This document shows positions 14,985-22,118 of a DNA stretch of 25,130 bases, piece after piece. Every line of letters starts with the position of its first letter. Position 1 is the first letter of the stretch. The notes under the pieces are model-generated. The model was not told the origin of the DNA, made no database searches, and saw only the letters and a list, made by a program, of their open reading frames with translations. Both the position numbers and the translations under genes were made by a program. This DNA is from a virus. Location of the stretch: the IMG/VR virus record IMGVR_UViG_3300019886_000022, positions 1 through 25,130 of that record. One strand, written 5' to 3'.

Positions 14985-15779
14985 GGCTCCTCCGCCGTGG
15001 TGATTGACTCCAGCGTCGAACCGTCCGCCGAACTCCTTCGCGAAGCCGGTAGTGTCGACGCCAAACTTTTTACCGGCCGCTACAATCTTGTTGTAGGCCG
15101 TCTGCTTCGACGCGGAGTCAGGAAACTTTTCCTGATTGAACCGCGCCATTGCGCCGCGCACGTGCACGGCGTCGTTGATCGGCAACCCGCCGTCGGGGGC
15201 CGCGAAGGACTTCGCCGGCAAGTTATTCCGCTCATCGGCAGTGAGTTCGGCATCCATACGGACGCGAGCGGTGCCAGCGCGGCCGCGGCCGACAGCGGTC
15301 GCGATGTGGTTGTAACGGATCATCGTCTGGCGAACGTCGTACTCGCCATAGACGGGATGCACACCCGGAGACATGTCGAGACGGCAGGCATAGCCGGCCG
15401 AGACCTGAACGTCTCCGGCTTCGATCGCATCGATCGTCGGCCGCTCGGCGATCATCAGCGACGTCATGATGTGGTTGTCATCGCGAGCGACGCGTTCGCC
15501 CGTCATGCCGACCATGTATTTTTTTGCGTTGTCCGCGGTGAGCATCGTCGGCGGATGCTCGTGCGTCACCGGAACCTGCGACGCACTCTCCATCGACGCC
15601 GGGTCGAAGACTTCGGAGTCCTCGCGGAGCTCCTTGCGGATGCCGTTCGGATACGCTTTATCCGGGTACGTGAAGATGCCAGGGCGCGTGATGTGAGCAT
15701 CGACTCGCAATCTGCCGTCGGGAAGTCGCTTCGGAGGGCGAAGCGTTCCGACGTCCGTGCGGAACCCGTACTCGAACAC
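14340..15779 (-). CDS. Prohead protease (DUF2213-like) fused to coiled-coil scaffold
   Basis: This 479-residue protein combines capsid maturation protease and scaffold. Residues 1-170 are the DUF2213 serine protease: the THEHPP motif gives His73, QVSAGYACRL gives Ser127, and RYNHIATAVGRGRAG gives a third candidate His158. This matches the herpes-assemblin-like His-Ser-His triad known from phage prohead proteases. Residues 178-242 (ELTADERNNLPAKSF...LPINDAVHVRGAMARFNQ) resemble a small accessory domain (DUF6582-like). Residues 266-350 are a charged coiled coil (EKQQETIRALNAQLKTAEERADTAEKKAKEE), and the end is a helical core-binding part. The start is a GTG without a clear ribosome site. Met266 may be a second start giving free scaffold. 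Confidence 0.88.
   Translation of the reverse strand: MFEYGFRTDVGTLRPPKRLPDGRLRVDAHITRPGIFTYPDKAYPNGIRKELREDSEVFDPASMESASQVPVTHEHPPTMLTADNAKKYMVGMTGERVARDDNHIMTSLMIAERPTIDAIEAGDVQVSAGYACRLDMSPGVHPVYGEYDVRQTMIRYNHIATAVGRGRAGTARVRMDAELTADERNNLPAKSFAAPDGGLPINDAVHVRGAMARFNQEKFPDSASKQTAYNKIVAAGKKFGVDTTGFAKEFGGRFDAGVNHHGGGAMDPEKQQETIRALNAQLKTAEERADTAEKKAKEETHRADSADGKLQVAEKQITELQAKITTAVTAGETAAVQKEKERADSLQQQVTRFDSTFRGAVKARAKLERIGMIHLGDSFRMDDLTDRQVMVEVVKRLDSACDVGASVPDGKIEGIFDYVVGQASKNARSLAAVSEILATSQANAHAPRTDAKEKNTLAARDAWKQPLSNDPRGASAGGK
14989..14993 (-). promoter_or_regulatory. Internal ribosome binding site for nested scaffold
   Basis: GGAGG on the coding strand, with four bases to ATG 14984-14982. 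It is inside the protease-scaffold gene and better than the site at that gene's own GTG. Confidence 0.5.
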
Positions 15780-15826
15780 GAAGCCAAGCTAGCACCAGCG
15801 AACACCCGGCCACAAGCCCCTACCCA

Positions 15827-17329
15827 CTAGGCGGCTTCGCCAGCGTCGTCGGCGTCATCAGCAAGATCGTCAGCTTCGTCGAGGATTGCGGTGAAGACTG
15901 GCGTCGCTCCGCACCGACAAGAGATGGGAGTTCCTGGCAAGCCTTCGCTCGGCGGATCCTCGTAGGTGAACTCTTGGCCCTGTAGAGCTTCATGCTCGGG
16001 ACGCACGCGCTCGTCGCCGGCGGTGTCCCAAATAAACGACTCGATGCCCAGCTCTTGATGGCGCGCTGCGTTCAGTTGGCCGTTGAGTTTTCCGATCTGA
16101 TCGCGCGCGATCAGTCGAGCGTGTCGTTCGGAGATGCCGAAGCGATCCTCGATATCGTCAGCGAGTTCCTCGTGACGCGTGCCGCTGGTCAGCGCGCGCG
16201 TGACCATCTTCGACACCTCATCCATCGAGTTGTTGCCGAGCGATTCGATCAGCGAGACGTTCTCGGCGACGTAGTGCTCGATCAGCGCGGGAACGCGCTT
16301 GTCGACCGTCGCAATGTCGATGCCGAGCGCGGCGCGCGCTTGCCGTTTCAACTGCGCGGAGTTCGCGCTCGAGGTCTGCGCTGCGAACTTCTGCGCGAGC
16401 GTTTCGATCTGCGATGGATGGATCATGTCCTGGAGACGTTGCTTCGCTCCTTCGACCAGCGCGCGCGCTCGCATCCCTTCGCCGGCATCCATGCGGCGCG
16501 CGATGATGCCGCCCTCGTGAGCATCGAGCGCGAGGACGAAGTCGACGAGCGGATAGCTGTCCATCCCGCCGTAGAATCGCGGGTCGTTGTATTGGCTGAG
16601 GTAGGCGTTGCGAGCGTCCTCTTCTCGCGCCCACCCGAGCATGATCTTGTCTTCGTCGTACTCGGTCCAGATATCCTCCGTGCTGATCTCGGTGCTGTCC
16701 GAGCTCGGGCGCATCTGGTGAATCACGAAGACCCAGCTCTCCGGATCGGCATCCGCGGGCGCGGCCGGCGCGATGTACACGTCGACGTCCTCGCCATCGT
16801 TGCCGAGCACGCCGTCGATGAAGCCGTAGTCGTACTTCATGATCGTCGATCCGGCCGTGCCGTCGGGCTGGACCCAATGGCGAACAGACCCGACTGGATT
16901 CTCAACCACGACGGTGAAGCCACACACCTGGCGAAATTCATTAAGGCTCTCGCCGTCGAGATCCCAGTCGAACCGCTGCGCCGTGATTGCATCGCCGCGC
17001 GCCGTGGCGGCGGACGCGAGCAAGCTCGGAAGAGCCTCGAGCAGCGGCTTCACAACTTCGCGCATGCGATGCACGATGCCGGTGAGCGCAGCGCCGTACG
17101 ATGTCTCGACCGCCTTCGGCCACTGCGTTCTCGGAACCCTTCTTCGCCGAGCTGCGGTCCCGATCGTGCGATGCATGTGCAGCATCGCCGCCGTCTGCTT
17201 CGCCGCGTGCGACGGCGCCGCGTCCCGTCGCGCACGAATCGATCGCGCGGCCGCGTCGTGCAGCTCGACCGCGTCCACGGATTCCGGCGATAGGCCGTGC
17301 AGCACGTCGTCGCCTTCGATCAACGGCAC
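15827..17329 (-). CDS. Minor head protein (SPP1 gp7 / Mu gpF-like) with pyrophosphatase-like insert
   Basis: This 500-residue protein has at least three parts. Residues 1-130 are a helical, Arg-rich region. Residues about 138-268 carry an inorganic-pyrophosphatase-like polyvalent domain (InPase type): VVVENPVGSVRHW, then YDYGFIDGVLGNDGEDVDVYIAP, WVFVIHQM, DEDKIMLGW and AYLSQY. The DGEDVDV stretch is the counterpart of the metal-binding Asp cluster of family I pyrophosphatases. Residues about 350-480 form the minor head domain: LIARDQIGKLNGQLNAARHQELGIESFIWDTAGDERVRPEHEALQGQEF with the ending PISCRCGATPVF. The C-terminus is very acidic. The GTG start is supported by GGAGG six bases upstream. 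It likely travels inside the capsid next to the portal and could be ejected. Confidence 0.9.
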   Translation of the reverse strand: MPLIEGDDVLHGLSPESVDAVELHDAAARSIRARRDAAPSHAAKQTAAMLHMHRTIGTAARRRRVPRTQWPKAVETSYGAALTGIVHRMREVVKPLLEALPSLLASAATARGDAITAQRFDWDLDGESLNEFRQVCGFTVVVENPVGSVRHWVQPDGTAGSTIMKYDYGFIDGVLGNDGEDVDVYIAPAAPADADPESWVFVIHQMRPSSDSTEISTEDIWTEYDEDKIMLGWAREEDARNAYLSQYNDPRFYGGMDSYPLVDFVLALDAHEGGIIARRMDAGEGMRARALVEGAKQRLQDMIHPSQIETLAQKFAAQTSSANSAQLKRQARAALGIDIATVDKRVPALIEHYVAENVSLIESLGNNSMDEVSKMVTRALTSGTRHEELADDIEDRFGISERHARLIARDQIGKLNGQLNAARHQELGIESFIWDTAGDERVRPEHEALQGQEFTYEDPPSEGLPGTPISCRCGATPVFTAILDEADDLADDADDAGEAA

Positions 17330-17331
17330 GA

Positions 17332-18945
17332 TTAGCCTCCGGACGGGCCGTTGGCGCTCGAACCACGCGGCTTGATCATGCGTTGGTGCGCGATCACAGG
17401 GACGGTCTTACCGCTGATCGGGCCCGGCGGCTTAGGCGTCGGAGGAGCTGAGGATCGCATCCCAGGATCCGCAGGCGTGCCGGGCGGCGCGGTCTGTGCG
17501 GCCTTGTCATCTGTCGCCGCCGCCGGCGGAGCTCCTCCGGCCGCAGGCACGTATCCCATCGCCGCGAGCGCCGCAGGATCGGGCGTCGCGTCGAGCTCGG
17601 CTTGCTGCGCATTCCAAGCGTCGTCGTCGAGCGTGATGGTGTTGTTGTAACCATCGCCGGCCCAGCGGCCGCGCACCTCTTCGTTGGTTAGCGTCTGGCG
17701 ATCGAGATACGAGCCGTCCGACTGCGCGTGCAGCCAGCGCGTCTCCGCGACCTCTTTCTCCGTCGGCGTCCAGAGCGGATTCCACTCGGCGCTCCAGATC
17801 TCCGGCTCCTTGCCATCGAAGGGACCGTCGATCTGCAGGATGAGGAAGCGATAGCACTCCTCGAGCAGCGGCGTGACTTCCTGCTCGGCGCCGCGAACGC
17901 GGTCATACATGAACTCGCGATCGCCTTCGCTCGAGGAGTCGAGGCCACTCGAACTCTCGCCGAAGAGCAACGCGATCGGAAGATCGGCGGCGAACGCCAG
18001 CCGAGCTTTGAAGCGATCGAGGATATCGGGGAAGCCCGACATCGGCGTCTGTTCGCGCGAGAAGGAGTCCTTCGCGTCGATGACTACCATCTTCATGAAG
18101 GAGCGAATCAGGTCGATCTGTGCGAGGCGATCGCGAGCGATGCGATCCTGATCTTGGATGATCAGGTTGCCGAGGCCGTCGATCTTGAGCACGGCCTGAG
18201 CGAAGTCCTGCATCAGCGATGCGGCCGCGCCCCACGTGAGACCGAAGTCCCGGATCACATCGCGGATCGCGGTGATGCAGTTGTCGCCCCAGCCGTATCG
18301 ATTGCCGGCTTGATGGAGGCGGCTGACCTTGATGCCCTGGAAGATCACGAGGCGGCTCTCGTGGATGATCGCCATCGTCTGCTCGGACGGCTGGCCGCCT
18401 GCGAGCACGGGCACGAAACGATACGTCTCGGGCTGTCCGAACTTCGGATTGGTGAGGTCCGTGTACCAGGTCACCGGGTAGAGTTCGCGCGGCTCGAGGA
18501 CGTGGAAGGCGAGCACCTTCGTGATCGCCGTCGGATTGAGCGGCTCGCTCAGATCGCCTTGAGCTCCATCGATCACCGGGAAGAGAGCTCCGCCGCCGTA
18601 GGCTCGCTTGAACTCGAGCGCTTGACGGAATCGAACATCGAGCTGGAGCTGCTCGGCCTGCGCGCAGATTTCCTCCGCAGCTTCCTGATCGTCGGGGACC
18701 TTGATCTTGTATCCCGGCCGCATCATCTCGCGCGGAAGGATCTCGATGATGCGCTTGGTCACGTCGTCGCCGAGCCATTGCTCGCGCACTTCGAGATCGG
18801 TCATCGGGAACCACGACATGAAGCCGCCGCTTCGCTTGTCGAGCTTGGTTCCTAGCCCGGTGATGACGTTCCCCCAGCCGTCGTTCCGCTGAACGTTCCG
18901 GCTTCGCGCGTCCATCCGTCCGAGCAGGCGGCCGATCCAAGACAT
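17332..18945 (-). CDS. Portal protein, DUF1073-like
   Basis: This protein of 537 residues forms the dodecameric DNA entry port at one head vertex. Evidence is the N-terminal order WLGDDVTKRIIEILPREMMRPGYKIKVPD, LEFKRAYGGGALFPVIDG, FHVLEPRELYPV, and the crown/clip region VSRLHQAGNRYGWGDNCITAIRDVIRDFGLTWGAAASLMQDFAQAVLKIDGLGNL. LAFAADLPIALLFGESSSGLDSSSEGDREFMYDRVRGAEQEVTPLLEECYRFLI is the best-known DUF1073 motif. The C-terminal 90 residues are a low-complexity Ala/Pro/Gly tail, common in these portals. The database name of this family now overlaps with the anti-CBASS protein Acb1 name, but the context here is a portal: terminase is upstream and the minor head protein downstream. Confidence 0.93.
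   Translation of the reverse strand: MSWIGRLLGRMDARSRNVQRNDGWGNVITGLGTKLDKRSGGFMSWFPMTDLEVREQWLGDDVTKRIIEILPREMMRPGYKIKVPDDQEAAEEICAQAEQLQLDVRFRQALEFKRAYGGGALFPVIDGAQGDLSEPLNPTAITKVLAFHVLEPRELYPVTWYTDLTNPKFGQPETYRFVPVLAGGQPSEQTMAIIHESRLVIFQGIKVSRLHQAGNRYGWGDNCITAIRDVIRDFGLTWGAAASLMQDFAQAVLKIDGLGNLIIQDQDRIARDRLAQIDLIRSFMKMVVIDAKDSFSREQTPMSGFPDILDRFKARLAFAADLPIALLFGESSSGLDSSSEGDREFMYDRVRGAEQEVTPLLEECYRFLILQIDGPFDGKEPEIWSAEWNPLWTPTEKEVAETRWLHAQSDGSYLDRQTLTNEEVRGRWAGDGYNNTITLDDDAWNAQQAELDATPDPAALAAMGYVPAAGGAPPAAATDDKAAQTAPPGTPADPGMRSSAPPTPKPPGPISGKTVPVIAHQRMIKPRGSSANGPSGG
17336..17340 (-). promoter_or_regulatory. Shine-Dalgarno GGAGG deciding a GTG start
   Basis: GGAGG on the minus strand lies six bases before the GTG at 17329 and overlaps the last codons of the portal gene. 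It decides the start of the minor head protein. Confidence 0.75.
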
Positions 18946-18960
18946 GAAGCGACCCTAACA

Positions 18961-18975
18961 CGGCGAGGATCGCCG
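18961..18975 (-). other. Small hairpin between terminase and portal genes
   Basis: CGGCGA (18961-18966) and TCGCCG (18970-18975) form a six-base stem with a three-base loop in the 46-base gap. There is no T run. It may be a weak attenuator or mRNA boundary. Confidence 0.25.
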
Positions 18976-18991
18976 TCACATGGGGTCCTAT

Positions 18992-20449
18992 TTACCAGCG
19001 CGCCGCGAGCTTCGCAGCGTTCGCGACCTGGAGCTCGCGCAGCGCATACACCATCGCGTCGACCTGATCGTCGTGCTTCGCGTCTGGGCTGAAGGTCGTC
19101 ACCTCGTCGATCCACACGTTGATCCACGGCGCGTGCGCCGGCAGCACGATCGCGCCGCTCGCACAGATCGGTTCGACCGTCGCGGCACGCGCGAACTTCC
19201 CGCCCTCCGGCTTCACCGCGATGATGCCCGGCATCTCGCGCATCAGAGTGTCGAGGACCGCGTGGCCGTTCGCGGCTTCTTCAACGAGGCATTTCGCGAA
19301 CGGGAAGCGAGAGCGCATCTCGCGGAGCGCCTTCGCGGTCTCGGTGTAGCCCTCTTGCTTGCGCCACTGATCGATGAGGTAGCGATCGCCGCCGAGCGAA
19401 CCCCACACCTGGATGACCGCGTAGTCGGACTTCGTGCCGGCCTTGAACGATGCATCGAGCGTGATGACCATCGCGTTGAACTTCTCGGGCAGGATCGTCC
19501 AGCGGCGCTCGAAGTAGGCCCGCTTGAACATCGAGCTCGAGTCGTCGTGCGGCCGCTGGAGATACTGCGCGGCGAAGGCCGTCGGGCCGAGGTCGATCCG
19601 CAGCGCATCGAGCGCGCTGTTGCCGAGGAGCTTCCACAGCGGCTCGCCGACCTTGCGGGTGTCCCTCCACACCAGCTCGCCCAGGTCATCGTAGAGCTCG
19701 CACGGCTCGATGCCTTCCTCGAGCACGGCGGGCAACGTGAGGATCTTCCAGTTGCGTTCGATCGGAAGCGACATCGGATCATCGACGATCAGACGCTGCC
19801 CGATGATGACGCGCGGATCGTTCTCGGGATCCTCGAGGCGCGACGGAAGCATCGTGCCGATCCACTCGAGCGCCTCGCGCTTCTTCGGCGTGCTGTGCAC
19901 ATCGCCGCCGGCGAGAGCGTCGTCGATCACCTGGAAGGTGCATCGCTCGCCCATCGACTTGCCGCCCGGCGAGACGATCATCCGGCGGCCGCCGCTCGAG
20001 AACCAGTAATCGTCTCCTCGGTTGGCGTCGTCTCGGATCGTCCAGACGTTGCCGGTGAGTTCGCGATACCACCGAGAGGTGATGAGGTCCCGGCAGCGCC
20101 GACTATCGCGAACGGCGAAGCCGTGCGAGTAGGAGCCGCACATCACGCGCGCCGCGCCGCCGAGCCGGAGCTCGAGCCAGGCCGGGAAGCTCACGACGCC
20201 GAGCAGACTCTTCGAGACGCCCGGAGGGCAGGCGATGCCGAGCCGGCGGATCCGCTTGTCACCGACGGCTTGGAGCGCAGCGGTGATCGCGGTGAAGGCG
20301 ATGCTCTCGGCGAGCGGCCGCGTCGGCTCCATGATCGGCCACGCCTCGCGCGAGAACCACGCAAAGCTGCGGCGGCCGAGCTCCTTTCGCGCAGCGAGTT
20401 GGAGCTGGGCCAGCTTCGTCGCCGAGATCTTCGCCGTAGCGACTGCCAT
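18992..20449 (-). CDS. terL: Terminase large subunit
   Basis: This DNA-packaging motor of 485 residues has an N-terminal ATPase and a C-terminal RNase-H-like nuclease. The Walker A-like loop is CPPGVSKS (74-81), which departs from the usual P-x-x-x-GKS because Gly is replaced by Ser before Lys. Walker B with the catalytic acid is FQVIDDAL (172-179). The region MCGSYSHGFAVRDSRRCRDLI matches the usual motif after Walker A, and FAAQYLQRP (292-300) the linker. Nuclease acidic residues are Asp332 (VITLDASFK), Glu390-391 (LVEEAANG) and Asp460-461/Asp464 (HDDQVDAMVYAL). No small terminase gene is visible upstream. The gene runs toward the portal. Confidence 0.95.
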   Translation of the reverse strand: MAVATAKISATKLAQLQLAARKELGRRSFAWFSREAWPIMEPTRPLAESIAFTAITAALQAVGDKRIRRLGIACPPGVSKSLLGVVSFPAWLELRLGGAARVMCGSYSHGFAVRDSRRCRDLITSRWYRELTGNVWTIRDDANRGDDYWFSSGGRRMIVSPGGKSMGERCTFQVIDDALAGGDVHSTPKKREALEWIGTMLPSRLEDPENDPRVIIGQRLIVDDPMSLPIERNWKILTLPAVLEEGIEPCELYDDLGELVWRDTRKVGEPLWKLLGNSALDALRIDLGPTAFAAQYLQRPHDDSSSMFKRAYFERRWTILPEKFNAMVITLDASFKAGTKSDYAVIQVWGSLGGDRYLIDQWRKQEGYTETAKALREMRSRFPFAKCLVEEAANGHAVLDTLMREMPGIIAVKPEGGKFARAATVEPICASGAIVLPAHAPWINVWIDEVTTFSPDAKHDDQVDAMVYALRELQVANAAKLAARW

Positions 20450-20533
20450 CCTCAGCTCAAGCTAACACGCAGCCGCGCGCCGGCGCCGCGCGACATCTGC
20501 TCCAAGGTCCTCCGCGACAGGTACACTTCGGGG
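20450..20533. promoter_or_regulatory. Divergent intergenic region, candidate promoter site
   Basis: These 84 bases separate the minus-strand terminase from the plus-strand small genes and must therefore hold the plus-strand promoter, and perhaps one for the head genes. I see no convincing -35/-10 pair. A CGCGCG-N7-CGCGCG hairpin occurs at 20474-20492. Confidence 0.3.
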
Positions 20534-20695
20534 ATGCTTTCAATCCTCGCGCTCATCGCTTTCGTGATCGGCCTCGTCGTCTTCTGCTCGGCCGAGAAGA
20601 CAATACCGAATGAGCTCGGGAAGATGATGATGTGGTGCGGCTTCCTCGTGCTGCTCGCGCTCGCCGGAGGCTGGCACGCCTATCCGCTCCGGTGA
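20534..20695 (+). CDS. Small two-span membrane protein
   Basis: This 53-residue protein has two hydrophobic segments, LSILALIAFVIGLVVFC at about 2-18 and MMWCGFLVLLALAGGW at about 32-47. They are joined by a short charged loop (SAEKTIPNELGK). It starts with ATG after a G-rich but not perfectly placed ribosome site. It is one of only two plus-strand genes here, head-to-head with the terminase. A holin-like role is possible from size and two spans. However, the positive-inside pattern is unremarkable and no endolysin follows on the same strand, so this stays open. Confidence 0.6.
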   Translation: MLSILALIAFVIGLVVFCSAEKTIPNELGKMMMWCGFLVLLALAGGWHAYPLR

Positions 20696-20707
20696 TAGCT
20701 TCGCGGC

Positions 20708-20983
20708 ATGTCCAAAGGATTTCAGAAGTGCGAGCCCAACGAGTTCGGCGTCCTCCAAAGCACCTACATTTGCGAGGCTGAAGGATGCGATTGCGAATTC
20801 AAGATCACGCCAGCGCCGACTCCGGTGAATGAATATCCGATGTACTGCGGCGGCAAGGGATGCATCTCGCGCACGTACGGATCGACGGACGGCCCGCACG
20901 CACCAGCTTACGAACCGTGGACGCCGTCGAAGTGGTCGGGCGCGGCGTCGCCATTCGCAGCCGATAGCCCAGCCGCTACCTGA
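20708..20983 (+). CDS. Small cysteine-rich protein, possibly zinc-binding
   Basis: This protein of 91 residues starts 12 bases after the two-span membrane protein on the same strand. Codon choice is coding-like, with high G/C in third positions. Six cysteines are arranged as C8, C22-x4-C27-x-C29 and C47-x4-C52. The four in the middle, in YICEAEGCDCEF and YCGGKGCISR, could form a zinc ribbon or disulfide knot. The C-terminal third is low-complexity (Pro, Ser, Ala). I do not recognise a family. There is no strong ribosome site, so translation may be coupled to the preceding gene. Confidence 0.55.
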   Translation: MSKGFQKCEPNEFGVLQSTYICEAEGCDCEFKITPAPTPVNEYPMYCGGKGCISRTYGSTDGPHAPAYEPWTPSKWSGAASPFAADSPAAT

Positions 20984-20988
20984 ACTGG

Positions 20989-21055
20989 AGGGCGAGCATC
21001 GTCTCGCCGTCGCACACGTGCTCGACTGGTTCGCCGCCGATTGGAAGCTCGCCCT
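20989..21055. terminator. Inverted repeats in a convergent intergenic gap
   Basis: The gap between converging genes holds AGGGCGAGC (20989-20997) and its complement at 21047-21055. An alternative compact hairpin GGCGAG-CATCGT-CTCGCC lies at 20991-21008. The location suits a two-way terminator. The lack of a T run makes this tentative. Confidence 0.35.
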
Positions 21056-22084
21056 TCACTGCGGCCAGTGTTTAGCGAGCGCGTTCTGGGCCGTCTTCAA
21101 CGCGACGTCCTTGTTCATGACGCGACGCGCGTGCTTGAACTCGCGATCCAGATAGCCGAGCGCATCGGATAGCGTAGGGCCCGAGCTCGAGGGCTCCGGC
21201 GACGGAGCGGGCGGCGCGGGGACAGGCGTCGGTCCCGGAGGAGCAGGCGGCGCCGGCGGGTTGACGATCGGCTGGACGTTGCCGCCCATCGCGTTGAAGG
21301 CTGCGATCAGATCGCCCCAGGCCACGCCATCCGGCGACTTCTGGATCGCAGCGACGAGCTGATCCTGGTTGAGGTGCACGAGGAACTCGCCGCCGGCGGA
21401 GTCGATGTTGTACTTCGCGAGCGCCTTCCACGTCTGCTTCCCGTAGAGACCCCACGTGTCGATCCAGACACCATCGGTGTCGTAGTCGACGATCTGATAG
21501 CAGTGGCCGTTCTCGTCGTTCGGCTTGCCGGCGACGTCCCACTTGAATCCATCCGCACTCGGGAACGGACTGATCCACGCATCGGGCAAGCTCGTGCCGA
21601 GGTCCCCGACCTCGAAGAGATAGATCGCAGTCATCACCTCGTTCTTGTCCGCGGCGTTGATGGAGACCCAGCCGACGTCCTTCGAGCCGTCGGCGTAGCC
21701 GACCTGCACGCCGTCGTTCGCGGCGACGGTCATGTCACAGCCCTGATCCGTCGAAGGATCCTTCGGATCGTAGCCGCCGATGCGCTCGTACTCGGTGAGG
21801 ATCTGATCCTTCGAGTAGACGAACGGCGAGCCTGTCGAGAACCCCGTGAGTTCGCCGATGCGATGGCCGCGGCCTGCGATCACGCAATCGCCGAGCGTGT
21901 CGTTCAGGAACATCTCGCGCAGAGACTTGTCCGCCTTCGCGCGGCGATTCGTCGTCGCCGGAAGATCGATCGCGGTCCGCAGGATGTTGCGGAGCTTCAC
22001 TGCGTGCGCTGGATGCTTCGGCCGCTTGCGACCGCCGAGCACGATGTTCCTGTTCAGATGCGGTGCATGAACGATGTGGGGCAT
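21056..22084 (-). CDS. Papain-like / C39-like cysteine peptidase with Pro-rich linker
   Basis: This protein has 342 residues from ATG 22084 (MPHIVHAPHLNRNIVLGG). Catalytic residues fit the papain-like fold: Cys67 in NDTLGDCVIAGRGHRIG, His194 in ENGHCYQIVDYDTDG and Asp209 in VWIDTWGLYGKQTW. A following WIDTWG or WxNSWG-like turn is common in C1/C39 peptidases. Residues about 275-302 are a Pro/Ala linker, then a charged helical C-terminus (TLSDALGYLDREFKHARRVMNKDVALKTAQNALAKHW). There is no signal peptide. It lies between the head cluster and the punctuated array, and could process a virion or host protein or act in lysis. Reading further upstream is possible in frame but runs through array sequence and is rejected. 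Confidence 0.8.
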   Translation of the reverse strand: MPHIVHAPHLNRNIVLGGRKRPKHPAHAVKLRNILRTAIDLPATTNRRAKADKSLREMFLNDTLGDCVIAGRGHRIGELTGFSTGSPFVYSKDQILTEYERIGGYDPKDPSTDQGCDMTVAANDGVQVGYADGSKDVGWVSINAADKNEVMTAIYLFEVGDLGTSLPDAWISPFPSADGFKWDVAGKPNDENGHCYQIVDYDTDGVWIDTWGLYGKQTWKALAKYNIDSAGGEFLVHLNQDQLVAAIQKSPDGVAWGDLIAAFNAMGGNVQPIVNPPAPPAPPGPTPVPAPPAPSPEPSSSGPTLSDALGYLDREFKHARRVMNKDVALKTAQNALAKHWPQ

Positions 22085-22118
22085 GGCTCGGAGCCTACGC
22101 TCGCGAGAGCTGCGCCCA

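Noticed and set aside
13980-15830. Long plus-strand open frame (over 600 codons) opposite the protease and cement genes
   Set aside because: Rich in Arg, Asp, Val, Leu with no domain; it mirrors the codon structure of well-recognised genes on the other strand. The same applies to 18980-20695 opposite the terminase, apart from its last 53 codons, which are a separate small gene.
20540-20899. Minus-strand open frame upstream of terminase as the missing small terminase
   Set aside because: It is antisense to the two small plus-strand genes, which have better protein character, and it shows no helix-turn-helix or oligomerisation pattern.
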